NCBI RefSeq assembly: GCF_029960115.1
Contig: NZ_JASCOZ010000028.1
Location: 1 to 35,915, forward strand
Direction: 5' to 3'
Origin: Stenotrophomonas sp. PS02289
GTDB taxonomy: Bacteria > Pseudomonadota > Gammaproteobacteria > Xanthomonadales > Xanthomonadaceae
DNA: 35,915 bases
Part shown: one piece after another, positions 1-9,684 of the stretch
How the letters are laid out: each line of letters starts with the position of its first letter
Numbering within the stretch: the stretch's first letter is position 1
Notes under the pieces: generated by a model
Database searches by the model: none
What the model saw: only the letters and a program-made list of their open reading frames with translations
Told to the model about the DNA's origin: nothing
Program-made: the position numbers and the translations under genes

Positions 1-17
1 TTGCCAGAGTGGGTCGA

Positions 18-40
18 AGCCACGCAGGGCGTGGCTCTAC
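18..40 (-). repeat. GTAG-headed REP/SMAG-type palindrome overlapping a stop codon
   Basis: Read on the minus strand this is GTAG followed by the inverted repeat AGCCACGC / GCGTGGCT around a short loop. The same element occurs at 26507-26531 (plus) and 26606-26628 (minus). The architecture matches the GTAG REP elements (SMAG) of Stenotrophomonas. The TAG inside the GTAG head (37-39) is the stop codon of the aldose epimerase gene. Confidence 0.85.
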
Positions 41-879
41 GTTGCGATGTGCCATTGGAATTCGAGATCCAGCGCGAGGCGCTCGCCGGGCTCCAGTCTG
101 TTGGGTGCCAGCGTGAACCCATCCGGCGGCCCGGTCTGCGGCTCCACACAGGTCGCGTGCGGCGCGGCATCGTAGACCACCCAGTGATCGGTATCGGCGT
201 GCAGGTGAAGCCGCTGCGCGCCCGTCTCCAGCACCACTTCACCGTGGCTTACAAAGCAGTCGTCCCAAGGCCCCGGCGGTGCATTGATAACCGGCAGCAC
301 GGCGATGCCCTCGCCGTCCCGTGGATACATGCCCGTGGGCGCGAACTGCAACCGATCCGGCTTGCGGAACCACGGGTGCCAGCCCAACACGGCGGGCATG
401 GCGTGCTGATCGGCCTGCACGGCCAGCTGCAGGCGCAGGCTGTCCGGTGATAGTTGCATAACCTGCGTGGCAGTACCGCCGAAGGGCCAGTACTCGTCCT
501 TCGGAAGCGCCAGCGACAACGTCGCGGCATCTGCCTCGATCCGGTGAATCTGCCACGGTCGCGTGAATCCCACCCCGTGGATCGCGTGCGACTCGAAGTT
601 GATCGGTAGCGCGTAGGTCTTGTCGTCAAACTGAAAGCGCCCGCGCCGGATGCGCCCGGCCCAGGGCACCATCGGATAGCACCCCCAGGCGATGGCGGCC
701 GCCCCGGCTTCCTGCGCGTCGACCAGCCAGTCCACGCCGTCGTAGCGGATCTGCGCAATCCGCCCGCCCGCTTCCGGTGCCAGGGCCACTTCCAGCCGCC
801 CCGCCCGAAGCCAGTGCAGATGGCCGGCGGGTAGCGGTGCCGTCGCATCGTCGATCGGTAGCGGGGTGTCATTCGCCAT
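37..879 (-). CDS. Cytoplasmic aldose 1-epimerase family protein
   Basis: A protein of 280 residues with the galactose-mutarotase-like fold expected for interconverting anomers of free aldoses. Visible family marks are a GGRI strand near residue 38, a His-containing FESHAIHG segment (His98/His101), GWHPWF (His168) and the C-terminal CVEPQTGP acid motif (Glu246), the probable catalytic base. There is no signal peptide, so it should act in the cytoplasm. It is the last gene of the six-gene xylan operon and its ATG overlaps the end of the transporter-GH43 gene by 11 bp. An upstream in-frame ATG at 906 would add nine residues, but its GGAGG sits only 3 bases away. The stop codon lies inside a GTAG repeat. 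The substrate is inferred from context to be xylose or a related pentose released by the fused GH43 domain. Confidence 0.85.
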   Translation of the reverse strand: MANDTPLPIDDATAPLPAGHLHWLRAGRLEVALAPEAGGRIAQIRYDGVDWLVDAQEAGAAAIAWGCYPMVPWAGRIRRGRFQFDDKTYALPINFESHAIHGVGFTRPWQIHRIEADAATLSLALPKDEYWPFGGTATQVMQLSPDSLRLQLAVQADQHAMPAVLGWHPWFRKPDRLQFAPTGMYPRDGEGIAVLPVINAPPGPWDDCFVSHGEVVLETGAQRLHLHADTDHWVVYDAAPHATCVEPQTGPPDGFTLAPNRLEPGERLALDLEFQWHIAT

Positions 880-3349
880 AAGGGGAAATCGTCCGGATGC
901 GGCCATCCGCCTCCATGTGCAGCGGCGTACATTTCACCGAGCGCAGGTGGGTGACGCCGCCCGACTGCACGGCATCGTGATAGAACAGCCACCACTGCCC
1001 TTCAAACTCGCAGATGGAGTGATGCGTGGTCCAGCCGACTACCGGCGTGAGGATCACGCCCTGGTAGGTAAACGGGCCATACGGACTGTCCCCCACCGCA
1101 TAACAGAGCAGATGGGTGTTGCCGGTGGAGTACGACAGGTAGTACCGCCCCTGGTGCTTGTGCAGCCACGGTCCCTCGAAGAACCGGCGCGCATGATCAT
1201 CGGCCCGCAGTGGCTGCCCGTGCTCGTCCAGAATGACCACTTCCCGCGTGTCTTCGGCCAGCTGGGTCATACCCTCCTGTATCCGGCCCACGCGCGGGCC
1301 GAGTGCGGGAGCGCTGCCGGTGGGCTCTTCATGCGCGGCATCAAAGCGATTGTCACGATACTTCTGCAGCTGCCCGCCCCAGATACCGCCGAAGTACAGG
1401 TAGTGCGCGCCGTCGTCGTCTTCAAACACGGCCGGATCGATCGAGTACGTGCCGGCCATCGCTTCGGGTTCAGCGGTGAAGGGGCCTTCCGGCCGATCAG
1501 CCACGGCCACGCCGATCCGGAAGATGCCCTGCGCATCCTTGGCTGGGAAGTACAGGTAGTAGCGGCCATCGCGGTACGCGGCATCCGGCGCCCACATCTG
1601 CTTTGCCGCCCATGGCACATCACGCACATGCAGGGCCACGCCGCAGTCGGTGGCCTCGCCCGTTGGCGTGTCCATCCGCAGCACGTGGTAGTCCTCCATG
1701 CCGAAGTGCCCGCCCTCGTCGTCGAACGGCGCGCCGGCGTCAATGTCGTGCGACGGGTAGATGTACAAGCGGCCCTCGAATACGTGCGCGGAAGGATCGG
1801 CAGTGTAGATATGGGTCACCAGCGGTTGTGCGATGCCATGTGCCTTCGCGGCCGGCGCATCACCGCCATTCCGGCGCTGATGCAGATCCTGTTCGATACG
1901 GGTTTCCATGCGCTTGTTGATCTCGTAAAGGAACAGCAGTGCCACCGCCAGCAGGAACGGGATGGAGCAATACACGCTTACGGTCAGGCGGATGCCATTG
2001 ATCACCGCCTCAGGCTGCTGCGCCGCGCCGGCCTGATAGCCGTAGTGGGCCAGAATGCCCGCGACCAGCGCGCCGCCGACGCTGAGGCCGATTTTCAGTC
2101 CACACAACATGGCCGAGAAGATGATGGCCGTGGCGCGGCGGTGGTTCTTCCACTCGGAGTAGTCGGCCACGTCGGCGATCATCGCCCACAGCAGTGGAAT
2201 CGTGATGCCGTAGCAGAACCCGTGCAGCATGAAGGCACCGAAGTTCACCGCCACCGCCGTAGGCGGGAAGAAGTAGAACGCCAGCAAGAACATGGTAGAC
2301 GCGAGCAACGCGCCACCGAAGACATCACGCTTGCCAAAGCGGTCGGCGAGGCGTCGGGAGACGCCGATGCCAAGGATCATGCAGAGAATGCCGCAGGCAT
2401 TGAACAGGCTGAACGCCGACGTGGCCGGATCTTCCGGCCAGGTGAATCCGGACAGCCCCGCCGCGTTGAGCCCCGCGTTCAGACCGGCGATGAAGCCGTT
2501 GAAGCCGGACCTTTCGAGGAAGCCGGCCAGCGCCGCCTCGCTCATGTAGTACTGGAAGTAGTAGATGTAAGTGCCGCCCTTCAACGCAAGATTAGCGAAC
2601 ACCAAGATGGTCAAGGCCAGCATCACCTGCCACGGCCGGTTATGCAGCAGGTCCTTGAGGTCCTGCATGACCCCGGCGCTCTGCTCGCGGGTGGGCACGA
2701 TGCGTTCGCGGGTGGTGGCGAAAGTGATCAGAAAGAACACCGTGCCCACCACCGCGAACACCGTCATCACCCGCTCGAAGCCGAGTACCCGGTCGCCGTC
2801 GCCCAGGATCAGCACCAGCGGCATCAACAGCACCTGGATGATGAACTGGGCGATCATCACCGCCACGAAGCGATAGGCGGAGAGACTGTTGCGCTGGGAC
2901 ATGCTGCCGGTCAATACACCGCTCAGCGCGGAGTACGGCAGATTGTTGGCCGCGTACACCAGCATCAGCAGGCCGTAGGTGGTCAGCGCATACAGGATCT
3001 TGCCGCGCTCGCTGAGATCCGGCGTACTGAAGGCCAGCAGCGATAGCGCGCCGAACGGAAGGGCCGTCCACAGGATCCACGGCCGGAAGCGTCCCCATCG
3101 CGTACGGGTCCGGTCCGCGATGATCCCGATCAACGGGGTGAACACAAACGCACCCAGCAGGCCGATCACGAAAATGAGCGTGGCGGCGGTGGCCGGCGGC
3201 AACCGGAATACGTCCGTGTAGAAGAACGCCAGGTAGGTGATCAGCGTCTGGAAGATCAGGTTGGCTGCGAGGTCGCCTAGGCTGTAGCCCAGTTTCTCGC
3301 GGACCGACAGTGCATGCTCGGTGTCAGCCATGGCGCGCGGTTCAGTCAC
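869..3349 (-). CDS. GPH-family sugar:cation symporter fused to a GH43 glycosidase
   Basis: One continuous 826-residue frame joins two complete proteins. Residues 7 to about 485 are a 12-helix glycoside-pentoside-hexuronide symporter: the ADRTRTRWGRFRPW loop is at 78-91 and the ADVADYSEWKNHRRAT signature near 390-410. After a short polar linker, residues about 505-826 form a whole GH43 domain with the catalytic triad visible: base Asp518 (TADPSAH), pKa-modulating Asp638 (SIDPAVF) and acid Glu725 (FFEGPWL). In GPH carriers the C-terminus is cytoplasmic, so the hydrolase should meet xylo-oligosaccharides as they enter. I chose the GTG at 3349 because GGAGG lies 6 bases upstream; it overlaps the GH3 stop by 8 bp. 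An ATG at 3331 is the alternative. The oligosaccharide specificity is inferred from the operon. Confidence 0.9.
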   Translation of the reverse strand: MTEPRAMADTEHALSVREKLGYSLGDLAANLIFQTLITYLAFFYTDVFRLPPATAATLIFVIGLLGAFVFTPLIGIIADRTRTRWGRFRPWILWTALPFGALSLLAFSTPDLSERGKILYALTTYGLLMLVYAANNLPYSALSGVLTGSMSQRNSLSAYRFVAVMIAQFIIQVLLMPLVLILGDGDRVLGFERVMTVFAVVGTVFFLITFATTRERIVPTREQSAGVMQDLKDLLHNRPWQVMLALTILVFANLALKGGTYIYYFQYYMSEAALAGFLERSGFNGFIAGLNAGLNAAGLSGFTWPEDPATSAFSLFNACGILCMILGIGVSRRLADRFGKRDVFGGALLASTMFLLAFYFFPPTAVAVNFGAFMLHGFCYGITIPLLWAMIADVADYSEWKNHRRATAIIFSAMLCGLKIGLSVGGALVAGILAHYGYQAGAAQQPEAVINGIRLTVSVYCSIPFLLAVALLFLYEINKRMETRIEQDLHQRRNGGDAPAAKAHGIAQPLVTHIYTADPSAHVFEGRLYIYPSHDIDAGAPFDDEGGHFGMEDYHVLRMDTPTGEATDCGVALHVRDVPWAAKQMWAPDAAYRDGRYYLYFPAKDAQGIFRIGVAVADRPEGPFTAEPEAMAGTYSIDPAVFEDDDGAHYLYFGGIWGGQLQKYRDNRFDAAHEEPTGSAPALGPRVGRIQEGMTQLAEDTREVVILDEHGQPLRADDHARRFFEGPWLHKHQGRYYLSYSTGNTHLLCYAVGDSPYGPFTYQGVILTPVVGWTTHHSICEFEGQWWLFYHDAVQSGGVTHLRSVKCTPLHMEADGRIRTISPYGE

Positions 3350-6014
3350 GTGCGGCCTCCACCTCGAAGCGGGCGTGGACGCGCGCGTCGGCGCTGGAGC
3401 TGCCGACCCGGACCTCATACAGCCCCGCGGGCACCGCATACGCCCCAACGCCGTCGTCATACTGACGCAGGGCCTGGTGTGCATCGAGCAGGAAGCTCAC
3501 GGTCTGCCGTTGGCCCGGTGCAAGGTGCACGCGCTGGATGCCGCGCAGGTTCTGCTGTGCTTCGCCGGCTACCGCCTCCATCCGGCGCACGTACAGCTGC
3601 ACCACCTCGTCACCGGCGCGCTTGCCGGTGTTGGTGACGTCCACCTCCACCTTCAGCTGCCCGTCGGCGCTGATGCGTGACCCATCAAGGCGCAGCTTGC
3701 CGTAGTCGAACCGGGTGTAGGACAACCCGTGCCCGAACGGATACAACGGTGTGCCGCGGAAGTAGCGGTAGGTGCGTCCCTCCATGGTGTAATCGTCGAA
3801 TGCCGGCATCGCCTGATCGGCCCTGTAGAACGTGACCGGTAGGCGTCCGCCTGGATTGACCTCGCCAAGCAGGGCCTGGCCCACCGCCGTGCCACCGCGT
3901 TGGCCCGGGTACCAACTCATCAGGATGGCCGAGAGCTTCGCCGGCTCCACCGCCAGCGCGGAGCCACCGGTCAGCACCATCACCACCGGCTTGCCGGTGG
4001 CCTGCAATGCCTCCAACAGGGTGCGCTGGGTGGCGGGCAGGCGCAGGTCGGTGCGGTCGCCGCCGGCAAATCCGGGGTAGTTGACCTTCATCTCTTCTCC
4101 CTCGACATCGCCGGTGAGGCCACCGACGAACACCACGACGTCCGAGCTTCGCGCGGCGTCCAGCGCCTCCTCGAACGGCGGTTTGGCACCGGGCATCCGC
4201 CAGCCCAGTCGCACGCCTGCATCGCGCTCGGCATCGAAGTACTCGAGTCGAAGGTCATAGGCGCGGCCGGCCTGTAGCTCCAGCTCCACGCCGTCGCCAC
4301 GCATCCGGTCGCTGGGGGTCCAGTGGTCCAGCACCTGCTTTCCGTCGACGAACAACCGGTAACCGTCATCGGCAGCCGCCTCGATCCGGTAGCGCCCTGA
4401 CACCGGCGGCAGCAGCTGGCCGCTCCAGCGGATGCTGAAGCCATCGTTCGGCACGCCCTGCCCTGGCCCGGCCTCGCCCCGGGCCATCAGATTGTCGGTG
4501 GGCGAGCCGCGATCCCAGCGGAAGCCGATCTGGGCGTCGGTACGCACCAATGCCGGCGTGCCGGAGAGATCGGCGCTGCGGAAGTACTCGCCGCGTAGTC
4601 CGCGTTCCGGGGAATTGGCGGAGGGCCGCAGATAGGCGGCCTCGATCAGGGGCGTGGCACTGGGATCGTCGCGTCCCTCCACCAGATCCACGCCGCGCGC
4701 ATAGCGCACTTCAACACCTTTGGCAGCATCACGGATGCCCTGCAGGATCGTCACTGGCGCTGCTGGGGTGCCGAAGTAGTTGCCCAACAGCGCCATGGTG
4801 TCGTCCGCGGTCGGCCCGACGACGGCAATCCGCTTGAGCTTTCGCGACAAGGGCAGCACACCGTCATTCTTCAGCAGCACCAGCGATTCCTGTGCAGCTT
4901 TCAGCGCCAGCGCATCGTGCGACGGTGCCTGGTTCACGGATGCCGGAATCCGCGCCCATCGCACCTTCTCGGGCGGGTCGAACATGCCCAGTCGCATCCG
5001 CGCGGCGAACAAACGAGTCACGGCGTCGTCGATCTCAGCCTCACTGATCAGGCCCTGGCGAAAGGCGGCCGGCAGCGTGGCGTATTCCTGCCCACACTCG
5101 AGCTCCGTGCCGTTCTTGACCGCCAACGCGGCGGCGGCCTCGCGGCTGGGCACGATTTTGTGATGCTTCCAGATGTCGACGATGGCCCAGCAGTCGGAAA
5201 CCACATAGCCCTTGAAGCCCCAGTCGCGACGCAGCACGTCGCGCAGCAGGAACTGACTGGCGCTGGCGGACTCGCCGTACACCCGGTTGTAGGCTCCCAT
5301 CACCGCATCCACGTCGCCTTCTTTCACCAGCGCCTCGAACGCGGGGAAATAGGTGTCGTACAGGTCACGCTTGCTGGGATGCGCATCGAAATGGTGGCGG
5401 TCAGCCTCCGGCCCACTGTGCACGGCAAAATGCTTGGCGGTGGCGTCGAGCTTGCGATACACCGGGTCGTCGCCCTGCAGCCCTTGCACGAAGGCCACAC
5501 CCATGCGCGCGGTGAGGTAGGGGTCCTCGCCATAGGTTTCCTGGCCCCGACCCCAGCGCGGATCACGGAAAATATTGATGTTGGGCGACCAGAAGGTCAG
5601 CCCCTGGTAGCGCCCATGTGCGCCCTCGCGCACGAACTGATGGTGCTTGGCGCGCGCCTCGTCACTGATGGTCGTGGCCACCTGCCCCATCAGGGGCACA
5701 TCAAAGGTGGCGGCCAGGCCGATGGCCTGCGGAAACACCGTGGCCTGCCCCGCCCGTGCCACGCCGTGCAGGCCCTCGTTCCACCAGTCGTAGGCCGGAA
5801 CGCCGAGCCGTTCGATGGCCGGTGCGGCGTTCTGCATCTGCGCCGCCTTTTCCTCCAGCGTCATCTGCGCCACCAGCGCGGCCGCCCGCGTTTCAAAACT
5901 GGCCGAGGTGTCCAGCCACGGCTGCTGCGAGGGTGCGGCGGAAGCGGCAGTGGCCAGCCCGATGGCGGCGCACAGCACCCACATACGGCACAGCGGATAA
6001 CGAACCTGCATCAT
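3342..6014 (-). CDS. Exported GH3 beta-xylosidase with PA14 insertion
   Basis: An 890-residue glycoside hydrolase family 3 enzyme that would remove terminal xylose from xylo-oligosaccharides in the periplasm. The N-terminus is a signal peptide ending near ATAASA-APS. The TIM-barrel domain carries EGLHGVA, the RDPRWGRGQETYGEDP block, the KHF motif and the nucleophile region VVSDCW with Asp274. The alpha/beta sandwich is interrupted at about residues 472-612 by a PA14 carbohydrate-binding-type module (GEYF to RLGWRMPG). The chain ends in a fibronectin-III-like domain. The ATG at 6014 shares its A with the TGA of the preceding GH43 gene, and GGAGG lies 8 bases upstream. A GTG at 6017 and an ATG at 6011 are less likely starts. 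Beta-glucosidase activity cannot be excluded from sequence alone, but the neighbours point to xylan. Confidence 0.9.
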   Translation of the reverse strand: MMQVRYPLCRMWVLCAAIGLATAASAAPSQQPWLDTSASFETRAAALVAQMTLEEKAAQMQNAAPAIERLGVPAYDWWNEGLHGVARAGQATVFPQAIGLAATFDVPLMGQVATTISDEARAKHHQFVREGAHGRYQGLTFWSPNINIFRDPRWGRGQETYGEDPYLTARMGVAFVQGLQGDDPVYRKLDATAKHFAVHSGPEADRHHFDAHPSKRDLYDTYFPAFEALVKEGDVDAVMGAYNRVYGESASASQFLLRDVLRRDWGFKGYVVSDCWAIVDIWKHHKIVPSREAAAALAVKNGTELECGQEYATLPAAFRQGLISEAEIDDAVTRLFAARMRLGMFDPPEKVRWARIPASVNQAPSHDALALKAAQESLVLLKNDGVLPLSRKLKRIAVVGPTADDTMALLGNYFGTPAAPVTILQGIRDAAKGVEVRYARGVDLVEGRDDPSATPLIEAAYLRPSANSPERGLRGEYFRSADLSGTPALVRTDAQIGFRWDRGSPTDNLMARGEAGPGQGVPNDGFSIRWSGQLLPPVSGRYRIEAAADDGYRLFVDGKQVLDHWTPSDRMRGDGVELELQAGRAYDLRLEYFDAERDAGVRLGWRMPGAKPPFEEALDAARSSDVVVFVGGLTGDVEGEEMKVNYPGFAGGDRTDLRLPATQRTLLEALQATGKPVVMVLTGGSALAVEPAKLSAILMSWYPGQRGGTAVGQALLGEVNPGGRLPVTFYRADQAMPAFDDYTMEGRTYRYFRGTPLYPFGHGLSYTRFDYGKLRLDGSRISADGQLKVEVDVTNTGKRAGDEVVQLYVRRMEAVAGEAQQNLRGIQRVHLAPGQRQTVSFLLDAHQALRQYDDGVGAYAVPAGLYEVRVGSSSADARVHARFEVEAARD

Positions 6015-7702
6015 CACTTGCTCCTCCCGGCGCGCTCATCGCGCGCAAATGGTCCCAGCAGGGTGCCGACGAAGCCGCCGGCGCGATCGGTGCTCAACAC
6101 GGTGCCGTCCACGTCCCCGGCGAGCGTCTGCCATCCCCGCCCATCGCCGGTATCGAACGCAAACGCATAGCGGCCCTCCTCGCCGGTGACCTTCAGGCGC
6201 ATCGACGAGGAGGCCTTCACTTCACGGCTGGCGAGCGTGGATGTCCGGCCGTCGTCGCGTCCTTCGAGAAAGACCGCTACGCGATCTCCACCGGTGCGAC
6301 GCACACCAAGGAAGTACCAGGCGTTCTCGCTCTGGAACGCGGCCACGCCGGCCGCGACTCCCGGATCCGGCCGGTCCAGCTCGGTGCTGGCCTCGAAGCG
6401 CAGGTGCTGCTGGCGGCGGCCGAGGAACGACGGATTACGCAACGCATCCAACCCTTCGGGCAGCGGATGCAGGGTCAGGCTGCCCGGACGCTCGCGCAGG
6501 CTGGCCCACGCCTGTTTCGGAACGCGCACGTGCAACCAGATGCGGTCGAGCTGCGTACCCTCGAACTCATCGCGCACCACCGCGTTGCCAGTGGCCGGTG
6601 CCTGCGACGCCGAGTTCCGCATCCAGCCAGGTGCTTGTGCCACATACGGAATGGCCGTTGCGGCCGGCAGGATCACCGGCCAGCCGTCCTGCCAGGTGAC
6701 CGGCAGCAGATAGGTCTCGCGCCCGGTGTTGTAATGCCGTTGCTGGTAGTTCCGGCTGGCCAGGAACACCGCCCACCAGGAGCCGTCCGGGCCCTCGACC
6801 AGATCCGCATGCCCGGCATTGGTGATCGGCAGCGGCCGATCATCGGGCAGGTCGCGTTGGGTCAGGATGGGATTGTCCGCAAACGGCATATACGGCCCCC
6901 AGACGTCACGGCTGCGCAGCACCACCTGCGAATGCTGCGGCCCGGTGCCGCCTTCTGCGGCCGAAAGGTAGTACCAGCCATCGCGCTGGTAGAGATGCGG
7001 GCCTTCGATCCAGATCGGCTGCGCTGTCGGGTCCACACCGCCGTCGACCAGCACCTTGCGCGGGCCCACGGGGCTCAGCGTCCTGAGATCCAGCTGCTGC
7101 ATCCAGATCGCGCGGTGCCCCTCGTATCGAGGCTCACCGGCCGGCGCATCGTTATTCACCAGGTAGACAGAGCCGTTCTCATCGAAGAACAGCGAGGGAT
7201 CGATGCCATCGATGGTGGGCAGCCAGTGCGGGTCGGACCAGGGCCCGGCGGGATCCCGCGCCGTTGAAATGAAGTTGCCGCCACTGTCGACTGCCGTGCT
7301 CACCACGTAAAACACGCCCTGGTGGTAAGCAATGGCCGGCGCGAAGATACCGCGTGACACCCCCAGGCCATCGAAGTCGAGCTGGCTCGGCCGGTCAATG
7401 ACATTGCCGATCTGCTGCCAGTGCACGAGATCGACACTCTCGAACACCGGAATGCCCGGGTAATAGGTGAAGCTGGAGTTGACCAGATAGAACCGGCCGT
7501 TGGCGCCGACGATACTGGGGTCGGCATGGAATCCCGCCAGGATCGGATTGCGGTAGTGTCCGTCCGGCAGCGGCGCGGCAAAGGCCGCATCGTCGCCGCT
7601 GTACTCGAACCAGTTGAAATGCACCGGCGGTGCCGGGGTGGCCGCGACAACCTGGGCGGCAACTGTCAGCGACATAAGCGCGGCGGCCAGCAGGTGCCTC
7701 AT
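6014..7702 (-). CDS. Exported GH43 beta-xylosidase / alpha-L-arabinofuranosidase
   Basis: A 562-residue family 43 enzyme with a signal peptide (MRHLLAAALM to QVVAA) and therefore probably periplasmic. The five-bladed propeller has base Asp61 (HADPSIV), modulator Asp168 (GIDPSLF) and acid Glu233 (WIEGPHLY). From about residue 360 to the end is a concanavalin-like beta-sandwich (DEFEGTQLD onwards) typical of beta-xylosidase-type GH43 proteins, which often contributes to the active site. Its ATG overlaps the TGA of the esterase gene in an ATGA arrangement, so translation is probably coupled. Members of this type remove xylose or arabinose from non-reducing ends, and sequence inspection does not decide which. 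Confidence 0.9.
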   Translation of the reverse strand: MRHLLAAALMSLTVAAQVVAATPAPPVHFNWFEYSGDDAAFAAPLPDGHYRNPILAGFHADPSIVGANGRFYLVNSSFTYYPGIPVFESVDLVHWQQIGNVIDRPSQLDFDGLGVSRGIFAPAIAYHQGVFYVVSTAVDSGGNFISTARDPAGPWSDPHWLPTIDGIDPSLFFDENGSVYLVNNDAPAGEPRYEGHRAIWMQQLDLRTLSPVGPRKVLVDGGVDPTAQPIWIEGPHLYQRDGWYYLSAAEGGTGPQHSQVVLRSRDVWGPYMPFADNPILTQRDLPDDRPLPITNAGHADLVEGPDGSWWAVFLASRNYQQRHYNTGRETYLLPVTWQDGWPVILPAATAIPYVAQAPGWMRNSASQAPATGNAVVRDEFEGTQLDRIWLHVRVPKQAWASLRERPGSLTLHPLPEGLDALRNPSFLGRRQQHLRFEASTELDRPDPGVAAGVAAFQSENAWYFLGVRRTGGDRVAVFLEGRDDGRTSTLASREVKASSSMRLKVTGEEGRYAFAFDTGDGRGWQTLAGDVDGTVLSTDRAGGFVGTLLGPFARDERAGRSK

Positions 7703-9684
7703 CGGGAGGCTCCGTCTTCAACGGGGAGTTCGAACGGTCCGGCCGGCGCGCCACTTCGGTCATGCAGCGTGCAGACCGGGCCATCGGCCCAGCAGTAGCG
7801 GACACGTGCACCTGAAGCGACGTGCGGACCGCGCAGGATGACCTCGCGTCCGTCCAGCGACGCGTCTGCGTAGCGACAGCGCCCCGGTATTGCCTCGCAC
7901 AGCTCGAAACCGATGGGCCCATTGGCACCGGTGGTGACCAGCGCGCCCTCCACGTCATCGAACCGGATCCGCACTTCATCGTTTACGCGCCTTGCGTCGT
8001 GCGGCGACGGACCGGAGGGAGCCGACGTGTCTTCGCCGTATACGACATACCGCGCCGCGCGTGCCAGACGTCGCCCCAGTTCCTGCTTGTTGGGCGGATG
8101 GATGTCGTAGGCATCACCCAGGTCGATGGCCACCGCCAGCCCGCTGTGTGGGTCCTCGGCGACCACCCGCCGCTGCGCTTCGCGAACCTCTGCCCAGCCG
8201 CTTTCTACCGGCGCATCCGCCGGTTGGCCGTACCCGGCCAGCTGCACGACCAGCAGCGGGGTTTGCGCACCGAACTGATTGCGCCAGTCGTCGCGCAGCG
8301 TGCGCAGTCGCGTGGCGTAGGCGGGCCCGTCGGCCGTATTGGATTCGCCCTGGTACCAGAGCAGACCACGCAGGCCGAGGTTCCCCAGTGGCGCAATCAT
8401 GCCGTTGTACAACGTCGACAGCCCGGTGGCCGCATGCCACGGTGCCAACGGCGGCGCAGCGCTTTCTGGTGCCGGGCGGAAGGACCACTGCGGGCCGAGC
8501 ACGACGCGCGTATCATCGTCAAAGCGTACGGCGTGGGCGTCTGCCGGCCCGGCCAACCCGCCGTCGGCCCAGGTGTCGAGCACATTGATGACCACACTGT
8601 TGGTGCCGGCTTTCAGCAGGCCCGCCGGCAGCGGATACGCACGCGACTGACCCGGTGCGTACTCACTCCCAACGCCGACGCCGTTCACCCAGGTCATGTC
8701 GGTCTCGTCCACCGGACCCAGTTCCAGCACGGCCCCCTGCTCCGCCTGCGCGGCGGTCAGTGTGACGTCGGTGCGGTACCAGACCATGCCGTTGTAGCTG
8801 GACAGTGCGGGCACGCCCCAGCGCTCCCAGGCACCCAGTTGCAGGGGTGCCTTCTGCCAGCCGGATCCTTGACGGTCCGGCCGCCACGGCGTGTCATCCG
8901 CCGTGCGACCCGGGCGCGATGCCCACCATTGCTCCCACTGCTCGCCCCACTTCGCGCGCGCCGCAACCGGATCCCGGCTCGACAGCGTCAGCAGATCAAG
9001 CGCGGTGTCCATGCCGCCGTGGGCGCGCAGCGCATCGGCGCGCGTCCATGCCTCGATTCGGGAGCCGCCCCAGGCGGCCTGGATCAGCCCCATTGGCACG
9101 TTGACGGTCTTCTGCAGTTCACGCGCAAAGTAGAAGCAGGCGGCCGAGAAATCCCGTGCGGAATCCGGCGTCGCTGGGTGCCATGCGACCGGCGCGTGGA
9201 ATGACTGCTGGGGTGATGCCGAAGCCGCTTGCGGCACGGTGAACAGGCGCAGTGTCGGGTGCGCTGCCGCCGCGATCTCGCTGCTTGCGTCCAGGCTGCG
9301 CCATACCGGCAACTCCATGTTCGACTGCCCGGAACACAACCAAACGTCGCCGACCAGCAGATCGTCCACGCGTTGATGGGCCTGCCCTGCCCTGACCGAC
9401 AGGGCGTAGGGGCCGCCCGCCGGCATCGGCGGCAGTGTTGCCTGCCAGTGGCCTGTGGCATCTGCGCGGGTGCTGACCTCCTTTCGTGCCAGCGCCACGG
9501 TCACCGTCGCGCCGGGAGCCGCTTCGCCCCAAAGCTTGATCGGCTGGTCGCGCTGCAGAACCGCGTGATTCTGGAACAGGGGGTGCAGCAGGATCCCATC
9601 TGTCTGCTGTGCCGCTGCGGTCAGCGTGCAGCACAACGCTGCGATCGCCAGCCCGATCTGCTCCCACTGGATACGTCGGGTCAT
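7699..9684 (-). CDS. SGNH-type acetylesterase (sialate O-acetylesterase-like), probably a xylan acetylesterase
   Basis: A 661-residue exported esterase. A signal peptide covers about residues 1-25. The nucleophile block CSGQSNMEL gives Ser121 and the C-terminal DAYDIHPPNKQELG supplies the Asp/His pair. Between the two halves of the SGNH domain (around residues 270-390) lies an inserted beta-sandwich with a galactose-binding-like look (MVWYRTDVTL to VINVLDTWADGG), which is known in the sialate O-acetylesterase-like and CE20-type families. No sialic acid gene is nearby; GH67, GH43 and GH3 enzymes flank it, so the likely job is removing acetyl groups from xylo-oligosaccharides. The ATG overlaps the GH67 stop as ATGA. 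A longer upstream frame lacks a signal peptide at its start. Confidence 0.85.
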   Translation of the reverse strand: MTRRIQWEQIGLAIAALCCTLTAAAQQTDGILLHPLFQNHAVLQRDQPIKLWGEAAPGATVTVALARKEVSTRADATGHWQATLPPMPAGGPYALSVRAGQAHQRVDDLLVGDVWLCSGQSNMELPVWRSLDASSEIAAAAHPTLRLFTVPQAASASPQQSFHAPVAWHPATPDSARDFSAACFYFARELQKTVNVPMGLIQAAWGGSRIEAWTRADALRAHGGMDTALDLLTLSSRDPVAARAKWGEQWEQWWASRPGRTADDTPWRPDRQGSGWQKAPLQLGAWERWGVPALSSYNGMVWYRTDVTLTAAQAEQGAVLELGPVDETDMTWVNGVGVGSEYAPGQSRAYPLPAGLLKAGTNSVVINVLDTWADGGLAGPADAHAVRFDDDTRVVLGPQWSFRPAPESAAPPLAPWHAATGLSTLYNGMIAPLGNLGLRGLLWYQGESNTADGPAYATRLRTLRDDWRNQFGAQTPLLVVQLAGYGQPADAPVESGWAEVREAQRRVVAEDPHSGLAVAIDLGDAYDIHPPNKQELGRRLARAARYVVYGEDTSAPSGPSPHDARRVNDEVRIRFDDVEGALVTTGANGPIGFELCEAIPGRCRYADASLDGREVILRGPHVASGARVRYCWADGPVCTLHDRSGAPAGPFELPVEDGASR

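Noticed and set aside
866..3046. A 726-codon plus-strand frame opposite the transporter-GH43 gene
   Set aside because: Antisense shadow with low-complexity basic composition; the minus-strand gene has catalytic and transport motifs.
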